The position numbers and the translations under genes were made by a program. From Pseudomonadota bacterium (GTDB lineage Bacteria; CALINM01), in contig JAOAGA010000028.1 in the NCBI GenBank assembly GCA_026415985.1, forward strand, positions 1 to 18,174: a DNA stretch of 18,174 bases. The letters run 5' to 3'. Below, in pieces: positions 1 through 9,400 of this stretch; the first letter of the stretch is position 1, and each line of letters starts with the position of its first letter. The notes beneath the pieces are model-generated. The model did not search any database and was not told where the DNA came from. It worked only from the letters and a program-made list of their open reading frames with translations.

Positions 1-132
1 TTTTATTTCGAAAAAACAAAAGTGGATTAAAAAATTACATTTTTGTTAAATTGAAAAAACTTTTTGATGAAATATACATGTGATACTAAGCAGGCGGGTG
101 TCTTTATTCAAGCTATGGGGGAAATAATACTC
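1..132. other. Intergenic edge region, no gene recognised
   Basis: AT-rich sequence beyond the actP terminator with no supportable coding region. A 22-codon plus-strand reading frame at 67-135 has no ribosome binding site and no recognisable product. On the minus strand, a weak promoter-like pair (TTGAAT at 106-111 and TAGTAT at 83-88, 17-nt spacer, each 4 of 6 to consensus) could drive a leftward gene outside the window, but this is speculative. Confidence 0.4.
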
Positions 133-133
133 T

Positions 134-177
134 AAAAAAAGCTATCCGAAGTCTATTATATAGAGACTCCGGATAGC
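134..177 (-). terminator. Intrinsic terminator of the DUF485-actP unit
   Basis: A 14-bp stem pairs 141-154 with 164-177 around a 9-nt loop and is followed on the minus strand by seven U (134-140). One position is a G-U pair in the minus-strand RNA but an A-C mismatch in the plus-strand RNA, and the U tract lies only on the minus side, so the element works for leftward transcription. It begins 10 nt beyond the actP stop codon. Confidence 0.9.
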
Positions 178-187
178 AGGTTTTTAA

Positions 188-1897
188 CTACTCGGCACCT
201 ACACCTAAATATGTGCGAAGTTTTTCTTCTTCAAACTTTTTCTCAGCTTCTTTATCGGGAACGAGAACAGAGAATAACCACCCTACAAAGAAGGATATTA
301 TCAAAGAAAAAATTGCAGGGTTTTTCATAGGAAATATTGCCTTAGGCATTTTTGCCATTATTTCCTGTTTTTGGGTATTAAAGGACTCCTCAACACCTTT
401 CAGCTGAACTTCCAAATTCAATTTATTTTCAGGACTTGTAACAGAAATCTGACTTTTTAATGCATCAATCTGTGGCTTTACCCTTGCTTCCAGATCACTT
501 ACTTCTTTTATAACAACAGCCTTTTCTTTTGCATGAAACACATCAACCCAAACAGTTGGACTTAAAATTATCAATGTAGTTGCTGTGAGGGCACCGATAA
601 TAATTGATGCTACAGCACCAGCAGTAGAAAACTTTTTCCAAAGTATGGATAGCAAAAGTGCAGGGAAGTTTCCGCTTGCAGCAATAGCAAAGGCAAGACC
701 AACCATAAAGGCTACGTTCTGCCCTTTAAAAAGTATGCCAAGAGCAATGGCAACAAGACCAAAAATTATTGTGGCGATTCTTGCGACTTTAACCTGCTCT
801 GCTTCATCTGCATGACCATGTTTTATAACATTGACATAAATATCATGAGCCATAGTTGAAGCAGCAGCCAATGTAAGGCCCGCAACAACGGCAAGGATTG
901 TAGCAAAGGCAACCGCTGCTATAAATCCCATGAAGGGAGCTCCGCCTAACTCGTTTGCCAGCTGAAGGGCAGCCATATTTCCACCTTTATCAATACTTTT
1001 TATAATATCCTGACCTGTCAATCCGTTCTTGGCAAGCAACACAGCTGCAGAAAAACCAACAATAGGAATTATTATATAAAAATACCCGATAAATGAAGTT
1101 GCGTATATAACTGATTTCCTCGCTTCCTTGGCATCAGGAACGGTATAAAAACGCATTAAGATATGAGGAAGACCAAGTAATCCTAACATTAATGCAAGCC
1201 CGAGTGAGAAGGCATCAAGCGGATTAGTAACAAGTCCTCCCGGTTCAAGCATCTTTGTTCCATATAAGTTCTGGACTTCTGCATAAATGTTACCGGGGTT
1301 GAAACCAAATTTTGCCAATGCCAACAGTGTTAATATTGTAACACCGCCAAGTAAAAGAATTGCTTTAATTATCTGTACCCAGGTGGTTGCGAGCATACCA
1401 CCGAATAAAACATAAACAAGCATAACAATGCCCACTATAATTTCAGCTGTCTCATAAGGTATGTTAAACATGAGCTTGATAAGATTTCCAGAGCCAACCA
1501 TCTGTGCTATTGTATATGCCAAAACAGTTAATATACTTCCGATTGCAGCAGCAACCCTTATAGGTTTTTGTTTTAACCTGAAGGCAACAACATCGGCAAA
1601 GGTAAACTTACCTAAGTTTCTTAATGGCTCTGCAATAAGAAACATAAGCGCAGGCCATCCCACAAGCCAGCCTGTGGCGTATATCATGCCATCATAACCA
1701 TTTAATGAAACCATTCCCGCTATTCCCAAAAAAGATGCAGCTGACATATAGTCACCCGCTAACGCCAAACCGTTCTGAAAACCTGTAACACTTCTGCCTG
1801 CTGCGTAAAACTCACTTGTTGTCTTTGTTTTTTTCGCAGCCCAGTAGGTGATTGCTAATGTCAGAAAAATAAATATAAGAAAAAAGGTTATTGCCAT
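188..1897 (-). CDS. actP: Cation/acetate symporter, ActP-type (sodium:solute symporter family)
   Basis: A 569-residue polytopic inner-membrane protein of the sodium:solute symporter family. It resembles ActP, which takes up acetate and other short carboxylates with a cation. Visible family features are the N-terminal helix followed by SEFYAAGRSV (residues 28-37), the GDYMSAASFLG segment (48-58), the helix pair near LGLPHILMRFYTV (241-253) and the late ASGNFPALLLSILW block (407-420). The ATG at 1897 is preceded by a strong GGGGGGAG at 1899-1906. It lies 57 nt downstream of a DUF485 gene, the same pairing as yjcH-actP in enterobacteria, and ends at a strong terminator. Substrate assignment as acetate rests on that pairing and on general similarity. 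Unusually, a charged, probably coiled-coil stretch of about 60 residues (roughly 456-518) sits between the last two predicted membrane helices; enterobacterial ActP, as I recall it, has only a short loop there. Confidence 0.9.
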   Translation of the reverse strand: MAITFFLIFIFLTLAITYWAAKKTKTTSEFYAAGRSVTGFQNGLALAGDYMSAASFLGIAGMVSLNGYDGMIYATGWLVGWPALMFLIAEPLRNLGKFTFADVVAFRLKQKPIRVAAAIGSILTVLAYTIAQMVGSGNLIKLMFNIPYETAEIIVGIVMLVYVLFGGMLATTWVQIIKAILLLGGVTILTLLALAKFGFNPGNIYAEVQNLYGTKMLEPGGLVTNPLDAFSLGLALMLGLLGLPHILMRFYTVPDAKEARKSVIYATSFIGYFYIIIPIVGFSAAVLLAKNGLTGQDIIKSIDKGGNMAALQLANELGGAPFMGFIAAVAFATILAVVAGLTLAAASTMAHDIYVNVIKHGHADEAEQVKVARIATIIFGLVAIALGILFKGQNVAFMVGLAFAIAASGNFPALLLSILWKKFSTAGAVASIIIGALTATTLIILSPTVWVDVFHAKEKAVVIKEVSDLEARVKPQIDALKSQISVTSPENKLNLEVQLKGVEESFNTQKQEIMAKMPKAIFPMKNPAIFSLIISFFVGWLFSVLVPDKEAEKKFEEEKLRTYLGVGAE

Positions 1898-1954
1898 ACT
1901 CCCCCCGCTTTTAATATTTTTAGACTACAAAATCTGACAAAAAAACTTAACAAA

Positions 1955-2254
1955 CTAAACAAGCTCTTTCTTTAGTTCTGAAACGGTTTTGTCATAGGAG
2001 CCATTTGCCCATATAACATAAATAACCGTTAATAACCAGGAACCTATAATTACGCCAACTCCAGCTATAATTCCGATATTTGTCGCAACTCCGATCTTAA
2101 TTTTCAAAACATCTTTTGCATAGCCAATCATGCCAATATATCCGTAATAAAATAAAAACAGAAAAAACGTTAGAACAAAACTCACTAACCATCTCTTTGT
2201 TACAAGCTTTTTAAATTTTTCTGAAGAAACAATCTCGTGTGCTGATTTTGCCAT
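1955..2254 (-). CDS. DUF485 small membrane protein (YjcH-like)
   Basis: A 99-residue protein with two predicted membrane helices (about 22-44 and 55-82) separated by a short charged loop, plus a Lys-rich N-terminus and a charged C-terminal tail. This is the size and layout of DUF485 proteins such as YjcH, which are encoded just upstream of ActP-type symporters. Its biochemical role is not established; a membrane partner of the permease is inferred from the conserved gene pairing. The chosen start is the ATG at 2254 because AAGGGGGTGA lies at ideal distance. An earlier in-frame ATG at 2287 would add 11 residues, encoded partly by the ribosome binding site itself, and is rejected. It is first in its transcription unit. 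Confidence 0.85.
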   Translation of the reverse strand: MAKSAHEIVSSEKFKKLVTKRWLVSFVLTFFLFLFYYGYIGMIGYAKDVLKIKIGVATNIGIIAGVGVIIGSWLLTVIYVIWANGSYDKTVSELKKELV

Positions 2255-2258
2255 AATT

Positions 2259-2268
2259 TCACCCCCTT
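2259..2268 (-). promoter_or_regulatory. Ribosome binding site that fixes the DUF485 start
   Basis: AAGGGGGTGA ends 4 nt before the ATG at 2254. It falls inside the longer open frame starting at 2287, so the upstream ATG would translate through it. This favours the 99-residue product. Confidence 0.7.
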
Positions 2269-2324
2269 TTTGTTTTATTTTAAACATTGTTTAAAAAAAT
2301 AAAACATAAAATCTATTATATTCT

Positions 2325-2353
2325 AAAATAAGTAAATGTTTTATTTTTGTCAA
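2325..2353 (-). promoter_or_regulatory. Promoter of the DUF485-actP unit
   Basis: A consensus -35 TTGACA (2348-2353) is followed after 17 nt by TATTTT (2325-2330, 4 of 6 to the -10 consensus). A perfect TATAAT also exists at 2315-2320 but sits 27 nt from that -35, so it would need another -35 element. Predicted leader to the ATG at 2254 is about 60 nt. Confidence 0.55.
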
Positions 2354-2395
2354 CAATATTAATTTTAAAACAAAAAAATTTTAATGTTAGGATTT

Positions 2396-2437
2396 TAGGG
2401 TAGCAATATTTTTTGAAAAATAAATTATACTACCCTA
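2396..2437 (-). terminator. Inverted repeat at the recG 3' end, possible non-canonical terminator
   Basis: TAGGGTAG (2396-2403) and CTACCCTA (2430-2437) form a perfect 8-bp stem that includes the recG stop codon. The 26-nt loop contains a further AU-rich pairing. No U tract follows directly; the nearest on the minus strand (2372-2378) is about 18 nt downstream. It lies at the end of the long leftward operon and just before the next promoter, so a role in ending or protecting the transcript is plausible but not shown. Confidence 0.35.
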
Positions 2438-4553
2438 CATTTATATAGTCTAAATCTCTCTGGAAATAGATCTGCTGTATTTTTTTAAGATATTTTAAGT
2501 AATCTGAAGGTGGTGATTTGAAATAGTTTTCTGTATTAATTTTCATCTTTTCTATGAGATAGCTATCTTTTAATATATCAACAAACCTAAACTCCGGTAT
2601 GCCAGACTGTTTGGTTCCCATAATCTCACCGGGACCCCTAAGTTTCAAATCAAACTCTGCCAATTTAAAACCATCTGAATTGTCCCTGAAAAAAATTAAT
2701 CTCTCCCTTCCTTCTTTGCTTAATCTCTTTGTATCAACAAGAACAATACAGGTTGATTGATCGCCTCCTCTCCCTATTCTTCCTCTCAGCTGATGAAGCT
2801 GAGACAGTCCGAACCTTTCACCGTGCTCTATAATCATGACCGTTGCCTTCGGAACATCTACACCTACCTCTATTACTGTTGTAGAGACAAGAACACTTAT
2901 ATCACCTTTTTTAAAGCTGTCCATTATTTGTTCTTTTTCTTCCTGACTGATTCTGCCATGCAACAAACCACAATTAAACTCTTTAAATCTGATCTTAACG
3001 ACTTCATACATCTCTTTGGCTGATTTAAGTTCAAGCTGATTATCTTCTTCTATTACAGGATATACCACATAGACCTGAAAGCCTTTTTTTATCTCCTCTT
3101 CGGCTATCTTAAAAGCCCTTTCTCTGTGAGATTCCGGCAGAACCATAGTTCTGACAGGTTTTCTTCCCGATGGAAGCTCATCTATTATTGATAAATCTAA
3201 ATCACCATAGACCGTCATTGTAAGTGTCCGGGGTATTGGTGTTGCTGACATATAGAGGGTATGAGGGTTTCTGCCTTTCTTTATGAGAAGATTTCTTTGC
3301 TCAACGCCAAATCTGTGTTGCTCATCTATTATGGCAAGACCTAAATCTTTGAAGTTAACATTTTCCTGAATTAAAGAATGGGTACCTACCAGTATCTGTG
3401 TTTCGCCATCTTCAAGTTTTTTAAGTATATCATCCTTATCTTTTTTCTTCAGAGATGAAGTGATGAGATGGCATCTTATATCTAAACCGGTGAAATACCT
3501 TTTTAAGTTTAAATAATGTTGTTCCGCCAGTATCTCCGTTGGGACCATAAAGGCAACCTGTTTTCCAGCCTCCACAGCCATTAAGGCAGAGCTGATTGCA
3601 ACTATTGTCTTGCCTGAGCCAACATCACCCTGAAGCAATCTGTGCATTGGTTTATCTTTTTTTAAATCCTTTTTTATTTCCTCTATTACCCTGATCTGAG
3701 CTTTTGTTAAAGGGAAGTTAAGTCTTTCGGTAAATCTATTCAAAAGCTCACCGGAAAAGCTAAGGGGACTAACAAAAACCTTTTCAATCTCCTTTCTCTT
3801 CTCTGCCAAAAGGGAGAAAAAAAGAAAAAGTTCTTCATTTAAAAGTGATTGGTGGTATATGCTCTTTCTTTGTTCCCATTTATCTCTTTCAAAATCTTCT
3901 TGAGGAAAGTGTATATTAAAAAGTGCTTCACCTGTATCAATGACATTAAAAACCCTTTTAATCTCTTTGGGCAGAAGGGATTTTAACAGTAACCTTCCTT
4001 CAAACAATACATCATATAAAATTTTTCTATAAATTTTTTCACTAAATCCCTGAGGTAAACCATGATAGACCGGCAAAATTTTTACCTTGAGGTCTTCCTC
4101 TGAAAACCCGATCTTTTCAATCTCCGGATGGGAAATCTCCTTCGATCCCCTGAAGACTTTTACCTTACCGAATATATTAATCTCCTGATTTTTTTTCAGT
4201 AAGTCCTTTATAAAATCCGGCGGATCAGTAAACCAGCGAAGGGTTAAATACCCTGTCCCATCAGTTACCAATGCGGTATACCCTCTCGTTTTCTTATTTA
4301 AAAAGCCTTTAGGAACCCAAGTTCCGCTGTTTATCGTCCTTACTTTTAAATAGGCGTTATCACCATCTTTGAGAAGAGAGATTTTTCCAATGTTTCTCTT
4401 GTCAATCCATTGATAGGGGATATTGAATATTACATCCCTAACGGTCCTGAACCCTTTTTTTTCAAGCTTTTGGGCGGTTTTTTCTCCCACCCCTCTGCAA
4501 TACCTTAGTGATTTGTTAAGAAAACTTTCAAATTTAACTAAATCTTCAATCAT
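2430..4553 (-). CDS. recG: ATP-dependent DNA helicase RecG
   Basis: A 707-residue superfamily-2 helicase that reverses stalled replication forks and processes branched DNA in the cytoplasm. An N-terminal helix-hairpin-like segment (GVGEKTAQKL, 21-30) precedes the OB-fold wedge domain (about 60-150). The ATPase core follows, with Walker A GDVGSGKT (309-316), the Walker B DEQH box (410-413) with its HRFGVEQR continuation, and SATPIPRT. The second helicase lobe carries the VSTTVIEVGVDVP and QLRGRIGRG motifs, and a C-terminal RecG tail follows. Length is normal for the family. Its ATG overlaps the stop of the upstream transglutaminase gene as ATGA (4 nt) and has no strong Shine-Dalgarno sequence, so translational coupling is likely. 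It is the last gene of the long leftward operon. Confidence 0.96.
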   Translation of the reverse strand: MIEDLVKFESFLNKSLRYCRGVGEKTAQKLEKKGFRTVRDVIFNIPYQWIDKRNIGKISLLKDGDNAYLKVRTINSGTWVPKGFLNKKTRGYTALVTDGTGYLTLRWFTDPPDFIKDLLKKNQEINIFGKVKVFRGSKEISHPEIEKIGFSEEDLKVKILPVYHGLPQGFSEKIYRKILYDVLFEGRLLLKSLLPKEIKRVFNVIDTGEALFNIHFPQEDFERDKWEQRKSIYHQSLLNEELFLFFSLLAEKRKEIEKVFVSPLSFSGELLNRFTERLNFPLTKAQIRVIEEIKKDLKKDKPMHRLLQGDVGSGKTIVAISSALMAVEAGKQVAFMVPTEILAEQHYLNLKRYFTGLDIRCHLITSSLKKKDKDDILKKLEDGETQILVGTHSLIQENVNFKDLGLAIIDEQHRFGVEQRNLLIKKGRNPHTLYMSATPIPRTLTMTVYGDLDLSIIDELPSGRKPVRTMVLPESHRERAFKIAEEEIKKGFQVYVVYPVIEEDNQLELKSAKEMYEVVKIRFKEFNCGLLHGRISQEEKEQIMDSFKKGDISVLVSTTVIEVGVDVPKATVMIIEHGERFGLSQLHQLRGRIGRGGDQSTCIVLVDTKRLSKEGRERLIFFRDNSDGFKLAEFDLKLRGPGEIMGTKQSGIPEFRFVDILKDSYLIEKMKINTENYFKSPPSDYLKYLKKIQQIYFQRDLDYINVG

Positions 4554-5992
4554 TTCTTGATTTCTATAATCTTGAGTTTGAGCTTTCCGAGATAGAGGGA
4601 TATATCTTCTGTATTCTCCTCTTCGGTAAGCTTAATATGTGTGGGATTGGCAGGATATTCTCCAAATGTAGAATCCACAGGAACAAAATATCCGTTGAGA
4701 TAAACCTCATTCCATGCATGATACAGGAAGCCTTTGTTTTCTTCAGAATAGGTAATTCCGCCCACTATTTTTGCAGGAATTCCAAGACTTCTTAGAAGGC
4801 CTGCGGTAAGCATCGAGTGGGCTTCACACTCACCTTCCTTTGTTTTCAGTACCTCAAGAGCAGAGGCTCTGTCTTTCAGAGATTTTTTTATATTTTTGTT
4901 AACCCATTCCAAAACCTTTTTTACCTTTTCTTCGTCAGTTTTTGCATCTGCTACTATCTTCCTGGCAGTCTCGGCAATCTCCTTGTCGTTACTTTGAATC
5001 TTTGGAGTAGCTTTTAGATATTTTTCGGGGTTTATTTTTTTCTGCTCCGTAAGGGGGTTGACAGATGTCTTCACTATTATTCTGTTACCTTCCCTTTTAA
5101 CAACCTGATAAGCCGACTGTGGCGGTAAAACCTTTTCGATACCACTGATCTCAAAAACAATCTCTTTAATGATATCGGGGTTTTCATTTATGGTTACAGG
5201 TATCGACGCGTAAGCAAGAATATCATAAACTGATGTGGAATCATCAAGCTTGAGGGCAGTTTCTTTAGACATCTTTTTTAACGTAAAACCCTGAAGGGAT
5301 TCTTCCTTATATGTATCTCCGTTTCCATAGACGTAACTGGTAATCTGAATATTTCCTAAAGATTGATTAAGAGGGTATACCTTTTGCCCATCCTCCATTC
5401 TGGGCTGTCCAATCTCAACCTTAAGTGTTTCCACTTTTTGCATAGCCTCTACATAGACTTTAAAACTATATTTTTTCCCTTCGGAAATTCCTTCTTTCCA
5501 AACAATAAAGCCTGCAGACGATAACGGGATAATATCACCATCTAATCTTTCTTCCGTATATTTTCCCGCAGAATAGGTTCTTAATAATAAATTTTCTCCC
5601 TTTCTGATACCCTTTATTTCCATTTGGGACTCACCAATTTTCTGAGAGTAATGAAAATAGATTGGTCTATAGGACTCGTTTAAAATAATCTCTTCTTTTA
5701 ATACCGTATAAATCTTTTCCTGACCTAAATCAAGCCTGATAACCCCTGTCCCTGATAAAAAATATGCCGATTTTTCATTAAAAAGAATATCACTTGCGGT
5801 TCCCTGAAAGTATCCTATCTTTTTGTCTGTAAAAAAAAGTCCTAAATACTCGTCCTTGATAACCTTTTTTATCTGGAAATCGGGCTTCTTAAAGGCATAG
5901 ATCTCACCTTTATTGCAGGAAAGAAAAAAAATTATGAGAGAGAAGAAAAAAAATACTCTCTTTTCAGGGCTTTTCAATTGACAGAATCTCAA
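4550..5992 (-). CDS. Exported transglutaminase-like cysteine peptidase family protein
   Basis: A 480-residue protein with a hydrophobic N-terminal segment (about 13-25, Phe-rich) followed by Cys26, suggesting a lipoprotein-like or cleaved signal; the FFLSC lipobox is imperfect and cleavage after IYA33 is an alternative. The middle 300 residues are not recognised. A transglutaminase-like domain occupies the C-terminal third, with an apparent Cys-His-Asp triad: C389 in GECEAHSML, H425 in YHAWNEV and D440 in PVDSTFGE. Such domains usually act as proteases or amidases rather than cross-linkers; the substrate is unknown, and envelope location is inferred. The assigned start is TTG at 5992, but AAAGGAG lies very close to it, so the true start is uncertain. 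It overlaps greA by 29 nt and recG by 4 nt, implying co-translation. Confidence 0.8.
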   Translation of the reverse strand: MRFCQLKSPEKRVFFFFSLIIFFLSCNKGEIYAFKKPDFQIKKVIKDEYLGLFFTDKKIGYFQGTASDILFNEKSAYFLSGTGVIRLDLGQEKIYTVLKEEIILNESYRPIYFHYSQKIGESQMEIKGIRKGENLLLRTYSAGKYTEERLDGDIIPLSSAGFIVWKEGISEGKKYSFKVYVEAMQKVETLKVEIGQPRMEDGQKVYPLNQSLGNIQITSYVYGNGDTYKEESLQGFTLKKMSKETALKLDDSTSVYDILAYASIPVTINENPDIIKEIVFEISGIEKVLPPQSAYQVVKREGNRIIVKTSVNPLTEQKKINPEKYLKATPKIQSNDKEIAETARKIVADAKTDEEKVKKVLEWVNKNIKKSLKDRASALEVLKTKEGECEAHSMLTAGLLRSLGIPAKIVGGITYSEENKGFLYHAWNEVYLNGYFVPVDSTFGEYPANPTHIKLTEEENTEDISLYLGKLKLKIIEIKK

Positions 5993-6437
5993 ACTCCTTT
6001 ACCCCTATAGGAACCTGTACTTTTACCACATCTCCTTCTGACTTTCCTATCAACGCCTTCCCGATAGGAGAGGTATAGGATATCTTTCCCGCATTGACAT
6101 CGGACTCATCTTCTGAGACTATCTGATAGGTAAACTCCTGATCTGTATTAAGATCTAATATGGTAACCTTGAGTCCAAAGGCAACCTTGTCGGTGCTCAA
6201 AGTAGCGGGATCTATAATAACCGCCTTGGCAAGCTTCCCCTCCAGCTCGCTAATTTTGGCCTCTATTAAACCCTGTCTGTTCCTTGCAGCATCGTATTCC
6301 GCATTTTCTGATAAATCACCATGGGCTCTTGCTTCTGCTATGTCCTTTATTACCTTCGGTCTTTCGACCTTTTTTAAATGTTCTAACTCATTTCTCAGTT
6401 TTTCATAACATTCCTTAGTCACAGGATATCTATCCAT
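5964..6437 (-). CDS. greA: Transcription elongation factor GreA
   Basis: A 157-residue factor that enters the RNA polymerase secondary channel and triggers cleavage of backtracked RNA. The N-terminal coiled coil carries the tip motif GDLSENAEYDAA, which holds the two acidic residues at D41 and E44 in this numbering. The C-terminal FKBP-like domain ends in the usual PIGKALIGKSEGDVVKVQVP block. Two adjacent ATG codons exist. The second (6437) is preferred because GGAGG is 6 nt away, against 3 nt from the first, and because it puts the catalytic acids at the usual positions. The first ATG overlaps the carB stop as TAATG, so translation is probably coupled to carB. Confidence 0.96.
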   Translation of the reverse strand: MDRYPVTKECYEKLRNELEHLKKVERPKVIKDIAEARAHGDLSENAEYDAARNRQGLIEAKISELEGKLAKAVIIDPATLSTDKVAFGLKVTILDLNTDQEFTYQIVSEDESDVNAGKISYTSPIGKALIGKSEGDVVKVQVPIGVKEFEILSIEKP

Positions 6438-6439
6438 CA

Positions 6440-9400
6440 TTAACCTCCGAGAAGTTTGTGATAATCTTGAAGAGAGCTAACAGTAATTTTGGTTTTCAAT
6501 AGCTCCGGTATTGAGTAAGAAGCAATTTTTGCTGCTGAGATAGTTGTAAAATAGGGGATACCGTTTTCAAGGGCTGATCGCCTGATAAGATAGGAATCTT
6601 CTATCTCCTTTTGACCGAAAGTGGTATTTATTATTAAGTTTACTTCTTTGTTTTTTATTTTATCAACAATGTTTGGTCTTCCTTCTATCACCTTAAGGAC
6701 CCGTTCGTTATCTATACCTTTATCTTTTAAATATTTAGAGGTTCCTGCGGTACAGATAAGTTTGAAGCCATATGTTTTCAGCAGTCTTGCAATGTCTAAT
6801 ATCTGAGGTTTATCTTCATCTTTAACGCTTATAAAGACTGTGCCTGAGAGAGGGATACTATTACCCGCCGATATCTGTGATTTTGCAAAGGCAAGGTATG
6901 GAGTCCTGTCTATACCCATTACCTCTCCCGTTGATTTCATCTCGGGACCAAGAATCGTATCAACACCGGGAAATTTAATGAATGGGAATACCGCCTCTTT
7001 GGCACTAAAAAACTTCGGGACAATCTCTTTTGTAAAACCAAGCTCTTTGAGGGATTTGCCCAACATACATTTCAACGCCAGTTTCGCCAGGGGAACTCCT
7101 ATTGCCTTGCTAACAAAAGGCACTGTTCTTGATGCCCGGGGGTTAACCTCAAGAATATAAATATCCTCATCTTTTATGGCAAACTGGATGTTAATGAGCC
7201 CTATTACATTAAGCTCCCTTGCGAGGAGCTTTGTCTGTCTTATCAGCTCGTTTATTATATCCTCTTTTAATGAATAGGGAGGAATAATACAGGCACTATC
7301 TCCGGAATGAACTCCTGCCTCTTCTATGTGCTCCATTACACCGCCAACTACTACAATCTCACCATCGGATATGGCATCTACATCAACTTCTATGGCATCC
7401 TTAAGAAACTTATCGATTAAAACAGGATGTTCTTCAGAGGCCCTTACTGCTTCTGTAATGTATCTGATAAGATTTTTTCTGTCGTAAACAATCTCCATTG
7501 CCCTTCCACCTAAAACATAGGAAGGTCTGACCATAACAGGATAACCTATTTTTTCCGCAATCATTATGGCTTCTTCTTCAGACCTTGCTATACCGCTTTC
7601 AGCCTGTTTAAGTCCTAAATTTAACAATACCTCCCTAAACCTTTCTCTGTCTTCTGCCCTGTCAATGCTATCAGGGGAAGTGCCTAAAATATTTACTCCC
7701 GCCTTTTCTAAAGGGACTGCTAACTTAAGAGGTGTTTGCCCGCCAAATTGAACAATAATTCCCTTTGGTTTCTCCCTCTCTATGATATTTAACACATCTT
7801 CGAAAGTTAACGGTTCAAAGTACAATCTGTCAGATGTATCATAATCGGTACTGACTGTCTCAGGGTTACAGTTAATCATAATGGCCTCGAGCCCTTCCTC
7901 TTTTACTGCAAAGGCGGCGTGGACACAACAATAATCAAACTCAATTCCCTGCCCTATTCTGTTTGGTCCTCCTCCCAGAATAATTATCTTTTCCTTTTCT
8001 GTTGGTAATGCCTCGTCTTCTTCTTCGTATGTGGAGTAGAGGTAAGGTGTCTTGGCTCTAAACTCCGCTGCACAGGTATCAACCATCTTATAGATAGGTC
8101 TGACACCCTTTTCTTCCCTGTAGTTTCTGACCTTTAGCTCGTCAATCCCCAAAAGCTTTGCCAGTCTTCGATCGGAAAAGCCTAACCTCTTTGCCTCTTC
8201 TAACAAATTACTGTCAAGTTTAGATATATCAAAGTCTCTGTCTCTGACAAACTCTTTCAGATATTCTTCAAAATCAATTATTTCCTTAATATTCTTCAAA
8301 AACCACGGGTCAATCTTACTAAGTTCATAAATTCTCTCAATGGAGTAATTCATTCTAAATGCTTCACCGATGTACCAAAGTCTCTCACTATTGGGTGTTC
8401 TGAGTTTTTCTTCAATTATTGCCTGTCGGTCTTCTGGTGAACCACCTTTTATCTTTTCATCAAAGCCATAGCTACCTATCTCAAGGGACCTTATGGCCTT
8501 CTGTAATGATTCCTTAAATGTTCTGCCTATGGCCATTACCTCACCTACCGATTTCATCTGAGTCCCAAGGGTTGGGTTGGTCTTGGGGAATTTTTCGAAG
8601 GCAAATCTTGGTATTTTTACTACCACATAGTCTATGGCAGGCTCGAAGGATGCAGGTGTTTCTTTTGTAATATCATTCTTAATCTCATCGAGGGTATATC
8701 CTACCGCCAGTTTTGCTGCGATCTTGGCAATGGGATAACCTGTTGCCTTGGAGGCCAGAGCAGAGCTTCTGGAAACTCGCGGGTTCATCTCAATAACAAC
8801 CATTCTGCCGTTCTCCGGATTGATGGCAAACTGAATGTTTGACCCCCCTGTATCAACTCCTATCTCTCTGATAATCTTAATGGCAGCATCTCGCATTATC
8901 TGATATTCTTTGTCTGTTAATGTTTGGGCGGGAGCAACGGTTATACTATCACCGGTGTGAACACCCATAGGATCAAAATTTTCTATGGAGCAGATGATAA
9001 CAACATTGTCCATTCGGTCTCTCATAACCTCCAGCTCAAACTCTTTCCAACCCAAAACAGACTCTTCAATAAGGACCTGAGAAACCGGACTCAGGTCAAG
9101 ACCATTTTTTACTACCTGTTCATACTCTTCTATATTGTATGCAATACCACCACCGGTTCCGCCCAAGGTAAATGCTGGTCTTATAATTGCAGGAAAACCA
9201 ATATCTTTTATAACATCAAAGGCTTCTTTAAGATTCGTTGCAAGCCCGCTCTTTGGGACTTCAAGCCCAATATTCAGCATGGCCTTCTTAAAAAGCTCTC
9301 TGTCTTCACCTTTTTTTATGGCATTTATATTGGCACCTATCAGTTTTACGTTATATTTGTCTAAAACACCTTTTTCATAGAGAAACATTGTCAGGTTAAG

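Noticed and set aside
67-135. A 22-codon plus-strand open frame at the left edge
   Set aside because: No ribosome binding site, no recognisable family, and it runs into the actP terminator. Chance explains it.
2255-2287. Longer N-terminus for the DUF485 protein starting at 2287
   Set aside because: It would translate through the strong ribosome binding site of the ATG at 2254 and adds residues not expected for the family.
2315-2320. Perfect TATAAT as the -10 of the DUF485-actP promoter
   Set aside because: It is 27 nt from the only good TTGACA, too far for a sigma-70 promoter; the 17-nt-spaced TATTTT is preferred, though use of both cannot be excluded.
8924-9364. A 146-codon plus-strand open frame opposite carB
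   Set aside because: It lies wholly inside the conserved N-terminal half of carB, has no family resemblance and is a codon-bias shadow.
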